Positions 1 through 10,479 of a DNA stretch of 64,000 nt are shown here, one piece after another (positions within the stretch are counted from its first letter, which is position 1; every line of letters starts with the position of its first letter). Position numbers and translations under genes: made by a program. Origin of the DNA: Macrotis lagotis (lineage: Eukaryota > Chordata > Mammalia > Peramelemorphia > Peramelidae); assembly GCF_037893015.1 (NCBI RefSeq), contig NC_133662.1:273789214-273853213 (forward strand). Reading direction: 5' to 3'. Below the pieces are notes generated by a model. It saw only the letters and a list, made by a program, of their open reading frames with translations, was not told the DNA's origin and did no database searches.

Positions 1-1435
1 CATATTCTGATGAACATGGGACCATCATTCAATTATGGCTTCCTCTCAGACAGGAACCTCCACTTATAAAAAACTCTCACAACTGGTGTGTACAACCTCT
101 ACATCTGTGGATACAAAACCTGGAGGAAGAGTTCCAAGAAAGTACCCATGGATGGAAACTCATGACCAGGTTGTTGTGCTTGTCTGGTTCAAAACATTCA
201 GGAGTATTAGCTTCTTCCCTTCATCAGAAAAATTTGTAGACATATCAGAAGGTCTAGGAAGATAGGAAATATAAAAGGGATTGCAAGTGCTCTACATCTG
301 GTACAGTGAATTCCAAGAGTTCCCTGTAATATAAGAATTCAGGACTGAGGAGCAATTTTCCGTTAGTCTGCCAGCAGTCCAGTAATACTGGCATCTTGTT
401 AGCCTAGTTACCACCTCAGGAGAGCTCTTCCCAAACCATAAAGACCTTCCACAATCCCAAGTCAGTGCTCAGATTCTGTGAGTTTAACTGACTGAATAAA
501 TGAGAGAACACAATGGGAAATGAGCTAGCCCTTCTGGGCCAATGTCAGGAAGGTATGGCCTCCTTCCTTGTCTCTCTTCACAGCTATACCAATCCTGAAG
601 AAGATAGGAGGAGATTATGAAACAACAAAAGGATTCAAGCTCTCTTTGAGGATGTGTGAAGAATCCATGAATGCCCACCATTGGGTGGATCCCCAACCTG
701 GAGGCCTCTATTTATTCCCCATCACCTAGTCATAAAACACCTGAAATTCCACCTAGAGATCCTGGGATCTTCTGTTCTCATTCCCCTGGGTCAAAGGGAA
801 ACCACCACCCCCTTCTGTAAGGGAAGTAGAACCCATTCCAGTCAAGGCAAGCTGCCTTATGGCTTAAAGCCTTGGGGGTCCTTTTATCCCTGGGTCATTT
901 TCCTAGGTTTCTTTTATCTTTGTAAAAGAACTGTATCAGAAAAGGTGAAAGAGCAGCTGAACCAAGGGATGGAAGCCAAAGTCAGAAGTGGGAGACAGGG
1001 AAGAGTCCCACCATTTCATGTTGAGGGGACCTGTACTTGGTAGTCCCATGGGAAAAGTGGAAGGAATTTGGACAGTGGCCATTATGGGGCAGTAGGAGGC
1101 AGTGCCTCATGGGCATGACAGCTAGATTCATATACCTGGTGGGCATTATGCAGCACTTGCCCCATTTCCTGCTTGGGCCACCAACCTGGAAGGACCAAAC
1201 ACTGGCATGGATCAGTGGGGAGCAGACCTGGAGAGAAGGGTGTGATGACATCACCAGAATTCATGCTCAGCTCTGGAATCTAAGAGGGGTGAGTTAACAG
1301 TCCAAGTGTGATTTACTCACAGTTTCTCACATGTCTGCCCCTTCACAGATGTGCATAAAGCACACAGGTTGTGCACCTTACCTCTCCACACATGAGCCTT
1401 GCTCACCCTGGGAATATAAAGTGGAAAGCCACATG
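1..1435. other. Unassigned sequence
   Basis: I recognise no repeat, exon or RNA gene here. The longest open frame is 120 codons (681-1043) and an overlapping antisense frame of similar length exists, with no recognisable domain in either, so coding is not supported. Composition is ordinary, with a G-rich stretch around 960-1250. Confidence 0.5.
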
Positions 1436-2079
1436 ATGGCGTTTTGTTTCAAGGGTACATAGAATGAAAGATGGAGGTGGAGCTTTTCCCCTTCAGTAGC
1501 CTGGAATGCCCATTAGTCCACCATTTTGGTTGAATAATGAGTTGGGAATTGTGCTGAGACCCAAAAGTGAGTTTTGGCAAATCAGAAATGGGGAGATTAC
1601 AAAAAAAAATTGTTCAGCAGTAGAAGGCACAAAGGGAGAAATAAGGAATGCAATAGAATGAGTTGAAGGAACCAGGGTAGGTGTATTAGAGATGAAAGGG
1701 ACATAGATTTGAGACCCAAAGGACCAGTGGACCACATAGTCAATGTATTGCTGGAAGGAGGATTTTCTTTTCAAGGCTCAACAGTGGAGGAAACTAAGTT
1801 TTGTCCCAATAGCACAAGACTCTTCAATGCACCCTCTTTGTTCCAGTTAGTTTTTACTCCTTATATTCTTTGCACACAAACTATGAACTGCCCTAGCCAA
1901 ATTTTTTCTGCCTAGCTTAAGTTCCAATGTAGTTTAGACCCCCGTTTTAGGGATGGGCTACATTTATTTCCACATTTATATTTTTGTTTTCTTATGTTCA
2001 TTCATTAGTTTGTTTTCCAGTTATTTGTAGAGATAATTTTAACATTTATCTTTGCAGAATTTTTTCCAATTACAATCTG

Positions 2080-2093
2080 AGAAAAATTTTAAT
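2080..2093. repeat. Target-site duplication, left copy
   Basis: The 14-bp string AGAAAAATTTTAAT occurs here and again, identically, at 2983-2996. It flanks the truncated L1 and joins the unit sequence expected at this point in other copies. Confidence 0.85.
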
Positions 2094-2982
2094 TGCTAAT
2101 TTTTATTTTTATTGAATTTTACAATTTTAACCTATTTTTGTTTCCCACCCCCACAGAAGACAGTCTGACAGTCTTTACATTGTTTCTATTCTAGATAGTG
2201 ATCAAAATTTAATGTGTTGATAGAGAAATCTTATCCTATAGGAAAAAAATAAAATATAAGAGATAGTAAAATTACATAATAAGATAAATCTTTTTGAAAA
2301 ATTCAAGGTAATTGTCTTTAATCTTTGTTTAAACTCCACAATTCTTTGTTTGGACATAGATGGTATTCTCCATTCTCCATCACAGATACCCTAAAATCGT
2401 CCCTGATTGTTGCACTGATGGAATGAGCGAGTCCATTAAGATTGATCAACGCCCCTATGTTGCTGTTATGGCATATAAGGTTGTTCTGGTTCTGTTCGTC
2501 TCTCTCAGCATCATTTCATTCAAATATTCCAGGCTTCTCTGAATTTGCCTCCCTACTGATTTCTAATAGAACAAGAGTGCTCCATAGCATACATATATCA
2601 CAATTTGTTCAGCCATTTCCCAACTGATGGACATTCACTTGATTTCCAATTCTTTGCAACCACAAACAGGGCTGGATGAATATTTTTGTACAAGTGATGA
2701 TTTTACACTTTTTCATGATCTCTTCAGGGTATAGAAGTGGTATTGCTGGATAAAAGGGTGTGCACATTTTTATTGCCCTTTCTGTGTAATTCCAAATTGA
2801 TCTCCAGAAAGGTTGGATGAGTTCACATCTCCACCAACAATGTATTAGTGTCCCAGATTTCCCACTTCCCTTCCAATATTCAACATTGTCCTTTCTTGTC
2901 ATATTGGCCAGTCTGAGTGGTGCAAGGTGGTACGTCAGAGATGCCTTAATTTGCATTTCTCTAATAACCAATGATTTAGAGC
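2094..2982 (-). mobile_element. L1 LINE, 5'-truncated
   Basis: The 3' end of an L1 lies on the minus strand. The right part (2609-2971) encodes the ORF2 C-terminus, with a recognisable cysteine/tryptophan-rich segment (WKGSGKSGTLIHCWW) and the MCTPFYPAIPLL block matching the two larger L1s in this window. The left part is the 3' UTR with its A-rich end as T-rich sequence near 2094-2115. ORF2 is interrupted by stops and small gaps. It is a private insertion in unit copy 1, since the other copies are uninterrupted at this place. Confidence 0.9.
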
Positions 2983-2996
2983 AGAAAAATTTTAAT
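2983..2996. repeat. Target-site duplication, right copy
   Basis: Identical to 2080-2093 (14 of 14 bases). The unit sequence resumes directly after it. Confidence 0.85.
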
Positions 2997-3350
2997 AATT
3001 TTTGTAAGATTTTTGAGTCTCACATTTTCACACTTTTCCTACCCTCTCACTTGCCCTTTCTAGCAAATCCTATAAGTTATACATTTATGCTAGACCTATT
3101 TTCAAATAAGTTAACACCAGAAGAAGAAGAAAATACATCAAACATTAAACATGTTTTAGATATTGAATATAGTATGCTTACATCTGTGTGCAGATTCCAT
3201 TTTGCTGTGGATGTAAATGGCATTTTCCATCATAAAGAAATTTTAGAATTAACTTAGATGACTCCATTACTGAGTAAAATTATGTTTATCATAGTTAATC
3301 ATTCACAGTGTTGTCCTATTTCTGCTCACTTCATTCAGCATCAGGCCTGA
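2997..3350 (-). mobile_element. Old L1 3' end (antisense), unit component
   Basis: The plus strand reads as the complement of an old marsupial L1 3' UTR and the last part of ORF2, ending at the TTCTGCTCACTTCATTCAGC block that marks the antisense of the ORF2 tail. The same fragment with the same ends is present in the other unit copies, so it predates the duplication. Confidence 0.7.
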
Positions 3351-3684
3351 ATCATTCATACTTTGTATATGCTATGTTTTTCAGTCTCAAGGATTCACTG
3401 AGATGAAGAGTCAACCTTTCCACCTAAGATGCTGGGAGAACATGTCAGTCCTTTATTGGGTACTTTGGTGATGAGGAGTGAGATGACAGTGCTCCCGAGG
3501 ATGCCATTTGAGAGAAAAAGCATGGTATGATAGTGTTATTTTTTGAGATCAAAATGGAGAAGTGGGAAGATTTTATCTGAGGTTTATTGAAAGAGTATTG
3601 AATGAAGTGGATGTGAAGAGAGTAGAAGAGCTGAATAAAAAGCAATTGCAGAATTACAGAGGATAGATGACCACAACTAAGTCA
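3351..3684. other. Unit spacer, unrecognised
   Basis: The sequence is shared with 45520-45850, 49640-49990, 58050-58400 and the window end, but I do not recognise a known repeat or a conserved reading frame in it. It separates the two oppositely oriented L1 ends. Confidence 0.5.
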
Positions 3685-3990
3685 GTATCCAATAAAGATG
3701 TTAAAACAAAAAGAAAAGAACCTATTTGTATAAAAATATTTCTAGCTGTTGTTGTAGTGGGGGCTAAGATAAGGAAATGGAGTTCATGCTCATCAGTTGG
3801 GGAATGGCTGAAGAAAGTGTGGTACATGAATGCAATAGAATATTATGTTGTTAGAAATGACATGCAGAAGATTATTTCAGGAAAACCTGGAGAGACTTAA
3901 ACTGATACAAATTGGAATGAGAAGAACCAGGAGAACATTTTAAATAGTAACAGCAGTATTATGATGATTAACTGGGAATGCCTTATCTAG
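3685..3990 (+). mobile_element. Old L1 3' end (sense), unit component
   Basis: This is a decayed L1 ORF2 C-terminus on the plus strand: the AAAATATTTCTAGC block, the SVGEWLKKVWYMNAIEYY-like reading and the CAGAAGATTATTTCAGGAAA block are typical of L1 tails and resemble the younger L1s at 21780-21990. Together with 2997-3350 it forms a head-on inverted pair of L1 tails, kept in every full unit copy. Confidence 0.7.
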
Positions 3991-4214
3991 TTACAGCAAT
4001 ACAAAGTCCTATCTGCTATTTAAGAGTTCTTTTTTCAAGTCTTGTTGAGGACATAGGTTATTTTTCTAAGCCCCTTCTACCTAGGCTTACCACCTACTAA
4101 CTTCATTGCACTTACCTGTACCTCAAATTTTGCTGTTTTCCCCTTAGCTCAGTCTCAGAGACTACTGAAATAGCTCTTTTCCTATTTAGTAGCATTGGGT
4201 TTGGTCACATTCCA

Positions 4215-4345
4215 AGTTTGAGTCAGTAAGATCACAGCTTTCGAATCAAAAGATTTAGGTCTGAATTTCATGTGATCTAAGAGGAATTGCATAATTTCTC
4301 TAAGACACAGCTTCTTTATCTATCCCACACAGTGCCTGATCAGAT
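4215..4345 (+). mobile_element. MIR SINE remnant
   Basis: A decayed MIR core: a B-box-like GTCTGAATTTCATG segment followed by the TAAGACACAGCTTC region. Paralogous positions in other units are near 46400-46490 and 50560-50660. Confidence 0.5.
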
Positions 4346-4689
4346 CAGATGGACTTTTTCAGCGATTTCAAGTTTCCCAATGCTGAGAAGTGAGGAAAGG
4401 GAAGTAATGAGTTCCTGAGTAGAGTGGGATTCAAGACCAAGACTTCTTGAAAGAGCATTGACCCATGAGGTGGGGGGCTGGAGGGAGAGAAGGAACTAGT
4501 TCTCTAGGTGGGAGAGCCCTTGGTTTGTCGGTAATTTTGGTAGGGAGAGGTAGAAAGAGTTAGACACTTGAGACTGACTGGGGAAGAAACCCAAGAAGAA
4601 TGTTTTCAGGGCTAGTTCATATGAGAGGCATAGATATGACAACCCCCAAAATTAATGAATGGTTTTGATGGATCTTGATTTAATTTCTA
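4346..4689. other. Second unit spacer, unrecognised
   Basis: Conserved among unit copies (compare 46550-46920, 50690-51050, 59560-59940) but not assigned to any repeat family I know. No shared reading frame. Confidence 0.45.
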
Positions 4690-4900
4690 GAATTAGCAGT
4701 TGTGGATTCTGAAGAGCAGTGGATAGAGCCCTGCTTTGGAGAATGCCTTTGTACAGCTTCAGGTACTGTGGGACTTCAACCCTGCTTTCCTCAGTTTTCT
4801 AAACTGAAAAAATGAAAGTCCCAATTTCACATATTTTAGAGATGCTAATGTTAAAAAACCCAAGTCTGTCACTTAGGAGCTTGTAGAAATGCTTATTTCC
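4690..4900 (+). mobile_element. MIR SINE remnant
   Basis: A MIR in sense orientation: a tRNA-like left part, the CCTCAGTTTTCTAAACTG region equivalent to the conserved MIR core, and a tail that ends near GAAATGCTTATT. Copies occur at the same place in units 3 to 6. Confidence 0.6.
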
Positions 4901-5089
4901 TTCCATCTTCCTTTGCCTCTTGTTGTTTAGGCCCCTTGTATATTATTGGGTTAAGTTTTTTGAAGAATATTTACAGAGAATATTGAGAATTTAAAGAGAC
5001 TCTGGAGGAGAGAAATCAAAATAATAAAGAATTCCATGAGGATGTACTATTTAAGAGTTAAGTGAATGCACCACCAATTTTGAATCTAG

Positions 5090-5400
5090 AATGGAGAAAC
5101 CAGAAGAACATGTGATAATTATTTTAATGTGCTTTGCTAGGTTGGCATGTGGAAGAAGGTTTGGCAGAGTTTGGACCCATTGGAAAAAATAGGAACAATA
5201 AAAATGGGCAACCTGAAAACAAAGAATATGAAGTAAAAATAAAGTCTCAGAAATTATACCTTTCCTACTGCTTGAGGATGAATTGACTCCTCCTCCTCAT
5301 TTGAGAACTTTAAGCTAAGGTGAGATAACCACTTGTTTGTATTATTGGACATTGTTTTCAGGTATTGGTTGGACTAAAGGAACACTCATGTGTCTTGCAA
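5090..5400 (+). mobile_element. CR1/L3-type LINE 3' end
   Basis: The segment follows the CR1-clade 3' end pattern: a GAGGATGAATTGACTCC stretch equivalent to the 'GGCTGCCTCAGGAGGTAGTGAG' class motif, a CCACTTGTTTGTATT block, then GGTTGGACTAAAGG and a terminal gene-specific-looking but repeat-derived end. Six copies in this window share these landmarks in the same order. The exact family (L3, CR1_Mam or similar) is inferred from memory of the consensus. Confidence 0.6.
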
Positions 5401-5519
5401 TGTCACCATAGGGGCTGTTGAGGCCTTTCACTCTCATCTGAACAGGAGACATACATCAGAGACTTTAGACGCTTCTGAGTCTTTATTCTCCCAATTCCTT
5501 CAACTTATTCTTTTCTACT

Positions 5520-6240
5520 CTTTGTTTCAAAGGTACATACAATGAAAGATGGAAGATTAGCTTGTGCCCTTTACTAGGCTGCAATTCCCCCCAGTCCACC
5601 ATTAGGGTTCAGCATCACTGAACTAGGAGCTGTGCTGAGGCCCAAAAGTGAGTTTTGGAAAAGCAGAAATAGACAAATCACTGCACTTTCTCCGGTAGAA
5701 AGAAATGGAGATTGGTCAGCATTAGAAGAAGGGCAGAAGGGGAGAAATAAGGAAGGCCATAGAACAAGCTGAAGGAACTAGAGCGGGTGTATTAGAGATG
5801 AAAGGAGAGTGTCAGATTGAAGTATGTGAAAGAGACCAATGGGGAAGAGAAGGTAAATAGAGACATGATGACCTGAGAAAAGGATGACTAGCTGATGACA
5901 TCCAATGATTGCTGGTAGGAAGATTTTCTTTTGAAAGCTCACCACAGAAGGACCAATTTTTATAGCCCATCAGTATATGACTCTTCGGTGAATCGTCTTT
6001 CTTCAAATTATTTTTTCCACCTTATTTTCTCTAGGAACAAACCATGAACTGCTGTAACCAAATTAACTCTATCTACCTTCAGTTCAAATGGAGTGAGTTA
6101 TATCAGTTCCGTTGCTTTGCCTTTGTTTTAGGGATGAACTACATTTATTTATACTATTATTTTTTGTGTATTTACTTCTTTGTTCATTCCTTTGTTTTTC
6201 CAAGTATATGTAGAGATAATTTTCATTTATTTATTTTTTG
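5520..6240 (+). repeat. Composite duplication unit, copy 2 (left part)
   Basis: Block A restarts here with the GGTACATACAATGAAAGATGG landmark shared by all copies and continues until it is cut by the ORF2-less L1 derivative at 6241. About 50 bases of the unit resume at 9431, after which homology to the unit is lost. Confidence 0.75.
6224..6232. repeat. Probable target-site duplication, left
   Basis: CATTTATTT here matches 9435-9443 across the inserted element. The match runs into the T-rich tail, so its true length is uncertain. Confidence 0.5.
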
Positions 6241-6406
6241 TTTTTTTATTTAATATTCTCATTTTGTACAAATAATGATTTTTTACATTAGTAAAATATT
6301 CTTGTTTAAGAGTAAACAAAATACCCTCATAAATATAGACTTGCTTGAGCGATAAAGTAAAGGGGAGAGAAAAAATTAAAATTAAAAATAATAATAATAA
6401 TAATTG

Positions 6407-6575
6407 TAGGTATGGCCAGGTGGTGCAATGCACGGAGCACCAACCCTGGAGTCATGAGCACCCGAGCCAACATCCAGCCCCGTACACCCAACAATCACCC
6501 AGCCGTGTGAAATGCAAGCCACCCGAGCCCCACTGCCTTGCAAAAACCAAAAAAAGAAAAAAAGACACCAAATAA
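6407..6575 (+). mobile_element. tRNA-derived SINE (WSINE1/Mar-like)
   Basis: SINE body in plus orientation: GGCCAGGTGGTGCAATG (A-box region), GGAGCACCAACCCTGGAGTC, a decayed B box, CACCCAGCCGTGTG, then CTTGCAAAAACC and an A-rich tail. It lies inside the HAL1-like element, antisense to it. Confidence 0.75.
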
Positions 6576-6596
6576 AATAAAATAGTAGTAATAGTA

Positions 6597-6800
6597 GGGG
6601 TGGCTGGGTGGTGGACAGAGCATTGGCTCTTGAGCCAGGAGCACCCGGGTCCAAATCCGGCCTCAGACACCCAACGATCACACTGCTATGTGGCTCTAGG
6701 CAGGCCACCCAGCCCCATCTGCCCTGCACCCCCCAAATAATAATGATGATGATGATAATAATAATAATAATAATAGTAATAATAATAATAAATGTGCTTG
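6597..6800 (+). mobile_element. tRNA-derived SINE with (ATA)n tail
   Basis: A second SINE of the same family: GGGTGGCTGGGTGGTGGACAG, a well-kept B-box region GGGTCCAAATCC, and GCCACCCAGCCCC. It ends in a simple repeat of ATG/ATA triplets (6737-6790). It is also inside the HAL1-like element. Confidence 0.75.
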
Positions 6801-6974
6801 AGTCTTTGTTCCAACACCAACAAGTCTGATGTGGGTGGATCACATTCTTTATGATAAGTCCATGGCAAAAGTTATTTCTATATTTTTCCACTGTTGCCAT
6901 TGCTGATCGCAACTCCATCCCTTAGTACTTCTCCAATACCATGTACTATATTTTCTCTCTCCTTTCACTCTGCT

Positions 6975-7126
6975 GTAGGGTAGCTGAGTGGTGCAGCAGA
7001 CAGATCTTGGGCTCTGGGACCAAGAGGCCCTGAACCCTCATACCATCCCTTAGGCCCAGCATCCACCTGGCCCTATTGTCCCGGACAGGCCATCCAATCC
7101 CAGACCCTTGCAAGAAGTAAAAAAGA
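6975..7126 (+). mobile_element. tRNA-derived SINE, older
   Basis: A more decayed member: GGGTAGCTGAGTGGTGCAGC, GGGCTCTGGGACCAAGAGG, then GGCCATCCAATCCC and CTTGCAAGAAG with a short A-rich tail. It interrupts the HAL1-like 3' region. Confidence 0.65.
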
Positions 7127-7617
7127 AAATGTGTTATATCTGACCACTCTCCCCCCATGGACCATACTCTCCTCCATCACTCACATTCCCCCCCTTCCCC
7201 ATCCCCCCTCCTTCTTACTCTAGATGTCTATACCCCATTGAGTATATATGTTATTTCCTCTCCTAATAACCTCTGATGAGAGTGAAGATTCCCTCATGCC
7301 TCCTTGCCTTCCCCCCTTCCATATAATTGCAATACCTCATTGTAATAAAGAAAAATCTTATTATATGAAATATCTTGGCCTATTGCTCCCTCTCCTTTTT
7401 CTTTCTCCTATTACATTTCCCTTTTTTCTATTGACTCCATTTTTACACCATATTTTATCTTTAAATTCAGGTTTCTCCTGTGCTTGCTTCAACTATAAAG
7501 GCTCCCTCTACCTGCTCTATTAACTGAGAGGGTTCATATGAGTATTATTAGTACCATTTTCTGTGCAGGAATACATACAGTTCATCAAGTCCTTCATATT
7601 TTTCCCTTCTCCTATCT

Positions 7618-8704
7618 CTATGCTTCACCCGAGTCCTGTATCTGAAGATCAAACCTCCTGTTCAGCTCTGGCCATTCCAACAGGAACATTTGAAATTCCC
7701 CTGGTTCATTGAAAGTCCATCTTTTTCCCTGGAAGAGGACATTCAGCCTTGCTGGGTAGTTGATTCTCGGTTGCATTCTAAGCTCTTTTGCCTTTTGGTA
7801 TATTTTATTCCAAGCCCTATGAGCTTCTAATGTAGTTGCTGCTAAGTCCTGTGTGATTCTAACTGCAGCTCCACGATATTTGAACTGTGTCCTTCTGGCT
7901 GCTTGCAATATTTTCTCTTTGACTTGGGAGTTCTGGAATTTTGCTATAATATTCCTAGGGGTTGGTTTTTTGGGATCTCTTTCTCGGGGGGATCAGTGGA
8001 TTCTCTTCATTTCTATTTGCCCTCTGCTTCTAGAATATCAGGGCAATTTTCCTGTAGTAATTCTTTGAGAATGAGGTCAAGGCTCTTTTCCTGATCATGA
8101 CTTTCAGGTATTCCAATAATTTTTTAATTATGTTTCCTAAGTCTGTTTTCCATATCAGTTATTTTTTCAATGAGATATTTCACATTTTCTTCTAATTTTT
8201 CATTTTTTTTGGTTTTGAAGTATAGATTCCTGATTTCTGGTAAATTCATCAGTATCCCTGAATTGTATTCTTTGTCTGAAGGATTTGTTCTCCTTAGAGA
8301 GTTTTCTTATCTCTTTTTCCATCTGGCCAATTTTGCTTTTTAAAGCATTCTTCTCCTCAATAACTTTTTGAACTGTTTTATCCATTTGACTTAAGCTGGT
8401 TTTTAGCATGCTATTTTCTTCAGCATTTTTTTGGATTTCCTTGACTAGGGTGCTGACTCCATTTTCATGTTTTCCTGCATCTCTCTCATTTCTTTTTCCA
8501 GTTTTTCTTCTAACTCCCTCATTTGATTTTCAAAGTCTTTTTTTGAGCTCTGTCATAGCCTGAGCCCAATTTCCATTTTTCTTGGAGTCTTTAGATGCAG
8601 GAGCTTGTGCTTCCTCATCTTCAGACTGAGTATTTTGATCCTTCTTGGGCTCATATGCAAAATATTTCTCAATGGTGTTCCTCTTTTTTTCTCGGCTTGC
8701 TCAT
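7618..8704 (-). pseudogene. L1-type ORF1 of the HAL1-like element
   Basis: The start codon is placed at 8704-8702 by alignment with the homologous start at 61346. The N-terminal part (about 8704-8200) encodes a lysine/glutamate-rich coiled coil (KKEIRKLSKENKSF-like heptads). The C-terminal part (7908-7618) encodes AARRTQFKYRGAAVRITQDL and FQGKRWTFNEPGEFQ, the conserved L1 ORF1 C-terminal domain. Length is about 360 codons, normal for ORF1. The frame is broken near the start by an extra A and again in the coiled-coil region, so no full protein can be made. Confidence 0.8.
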
Positions 8705-9430
8705 TTTCCCAGCCTGAGCCTGTTTTTGGGTGCTTCCTGAGCTTTTGGGACACTCCCACAAGGGTCAGTGTGTGGGGCTCTGTCTTCTCACCTGGTCTGT
8801 GAATGACCATAAGCGTCCCCCCTCTGCCACGGGTCTGAGGTGGGGGCCCTGTTGTTCTATGGGGTGGCCTTAACTGCGATTAGGATCTGAATGTGTTCAG
8901 AGCCCCAGAGTCCTGTTCCAGGGACACAGGACAGAGCTGGGTAGTCTCTCTTCACTCCCCTCCCTCAGCTCAATGGGCTCGTACCCTGGGGGCTCCTGCT
9001 TATTGGCTCAGCCTGATTCTGTTCCTGGTACTTGGCTTTGCTGGCCATGTGGCTCTCTGCTTGCCCTGAGGGCTGGGCTCCATGTGATCGCTCTGGCAGA
9101 GGTCCCCCAGCTCTTCCCCCACTTTGTGCCTGGTGCTCCCCGGGTTGTAGCTCAGGAAACTCCCCCGCTGCTGTGAGCTGCGGCTCCCAGTGCCCTGGGG
9201 CTGCCTCCAGGAGGCTGAAGTTCTTTTCCTCTGGTGGGCCGCCCCTCTGACCCCAGGGAGCAGAGCCCTTCTGCTCTTTTCCAGGTTACCTTGAGTAGGA
9301 GAACTGCCTCACTGGGTCCCTCTGTGGCTTCTGTCTCTCAAAAATTTAGTTGAGTCCTTAGCTCATGAGTTTTTTGAGAGAGCGCCTAAGACACGATCCT
9401 TTCTTGTCACCATCTTGGCTCCGCCCCCCC
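8705..9430 (-). promoter_or_regulatory. GC-rich 5' UTR of HAL1-like element
   Basis: This is the 5' leader of the element, about 725 b, GC-rich with scattered CpG. It is homologous to 60598-61345. L1-type leaders carry an internal promoter; that role is inferred from the family, not seen. Confidence 0.6.
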
Positions 9431-9480
9431 TCAACATTTATTTTTTTAATAATTTTCCAATTACGTGCAAAGAAAAATTT
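9431..9480 (+). repeat. Unit copy 2, resumed end
   Basis: The unit string AACATTTATTTTT followed by TTCCAATTACGTGCAA resumes right of the inserted element and stops at about 9480, where unit homology ends. Confidence 0.6.
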
Positions 9481-9589
9481 TATTGGGAGCTCCTGGATTG
9501 TCAGTGACTCACTCATACTAAAGTCTATATTGTGCAGTATTAAAGGATATTTTGCATGTAATGATCACACTAGCAGCAACTATAACAAT

Positions 9590-9790
9590 GACTGGCTCTT
9601 ACTCTGTGCCAGTTATTGGTCTCAGAGCTTTATAGTTATCTCTTTCGATCTTTCTCCCTGGAAGATATGTGCTTCTATGTCTCCCATTTTACAGTTGGGG
9701 AAGCTGAAGCAAATGGCAGTTAAGGGTCTTGCCTAGGCAAATCCTGTAGTCATGCCCTGGTTGAAGCTGGATGTCTTCCTGACTTTAGCT
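9590..9790 (-). mobile_element. MIR SINE (antisense)
   Basis: Reads as MIR complement: CTCTGTGCCAGTTATTGG, CCATTTTACAGTTGGGGAAGC, TTGCCTAGGCAAATCC and a decayed B box near 9765. Fairly typical old mammalian MIR. Confidence 0.7.
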
Positions 9791-9799
9791 GCCTCCTCT

Positions 9800-10420
9800 C
9801 TGAGAGGAATGACTAGTTATACAAAAGTTTGATTTCTTACCATTTCATGATTCTGATGACAAATCCTTGAATTTTTGCACAAATGAATGAAAGATATTGC
9901 AAGAGTTCCTATGGGAGCCAAGTAAATAAATTTGCTTTTGAAATATATACATGCCATTCTATGAGAAATAGTTCAATGAAAACATATGTGTGGGTATGTA
10001 TAGATCTAGATGCAGCTATATTTAGTGGCACCTCTATCTATGCATGTCCAGCATTTGTGCATGCACAGCAGACAGATGTTTGCACACACACATGTACATA
10101 CATACACTTGTGAAAATATCTATACATGCCCTCACCCACTCTTATGCATCTAGATTCACACAGAAATGTTTTGGGGTCCAAAATCTTCTCAACAGAATTG
10201 CAGAATTTAGAGCTTCAGAACACACTCCTTCCAATGAGCGCAAGGTAGATTGTAGCCCTGGCTTAGAGGGAGGTAATGACTTGAAACCACTGCCAGTTCA
10301 CTGGGGCCTATGGAGAGGAGACTTTGTAGAGGGATCAGAATTGATCTGAAGACTTTGAGGTGGTTTATTTTTATAATCTACTTTTTCATTTTCTAGGTAA
10401 AGGGACCAAGGGAATAGATT
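9800..10420. other. Unassigned sequence
   Basis: No recognised repeat or conserved frame. A short CA-rich patch (CACACACACATGTACATACA) sits near 10083. Confidence 0.5.
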
Positions 10421-10470
10421 ACAAGAAGAAGAGGAGGAGGAGGAGGAAGAGGAAGAAGACAAAGGAAAGA
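10421..10470. repeat. Purine-rich (GGA/GAA)n simple repeat
   Basis: Runs of GAAGAAGAGGAGGAGG type triplets, just before the minisatellite. Confidence 0.85.
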
Positions 10471-10479
10471 ATTTGGGAC

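Larger units (their letters stand above)
1436..5520 (+). repeat. Composite duplication unit, copy 1
   Basis: This is the most complete copy of the locally amplified unit. It runs block A (1436-2079), antisense old L1 3' end (2997-3350), spacer (3350-3680), sense old L1 3' end (3685-3990), MIR (4215-4345), a second spacer, MIR (4690-4900) and CR1/L3 end (5090-5400), and block A then starts again at about 5520. Without the private L1 at 2094-2982 the unit is about 3.18 kb. Landmarks shared with the other copies are the short strings GGTACATA near the start of block A and AAAAGTGAGTTTTGG near 1565. No coding frame is conserved between copies. Confidence 0.8.
6241..9430 (-). mobile_element. HAL1-like L1 derivative (ORF1 only)
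   Basis: This 3.2-kb minus-strand element has a GC-rich 5' end (9430 back to about 8705, beginning with the L1-type GGCGGAGCCAAGATGG motif), an ORF1 (8704-7618), about 1.4 kb of non-coding 3' sequence and an A-rich tail with an AATAAA signal, read as TTTATTT near 6243-6252 on the plus strand. I find no endonuclease or reverse-transcriptase sequence between ORF1 and the tail, whereas the L1s at 15641 and 52367 have 3.5-3.8 kb of ORF2. ORF1-only elements with L1-type ends and a poly(A) tail fit the HAL1 class (half-L1). An L1 with a large internal deletion is the alternative. Three SINEs lie inside the 3' part. It is flanked by short repeats and splits unit copy 2. Confidence 0.65.

Noticed and set aside
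681-1297. Overlapping open frames of 86-120 codons on both strands
   Set aside because: No domain, no conserved partner in the window, and equal-length antisense frames; consistent with chance.
6382-6918. A 178-codon minus-strand open frame
   Set aside because: It runs through two SINEs and an ATA/ATG simple repeat, giving isoleucine and tyrosine homopolymers; not a gene.
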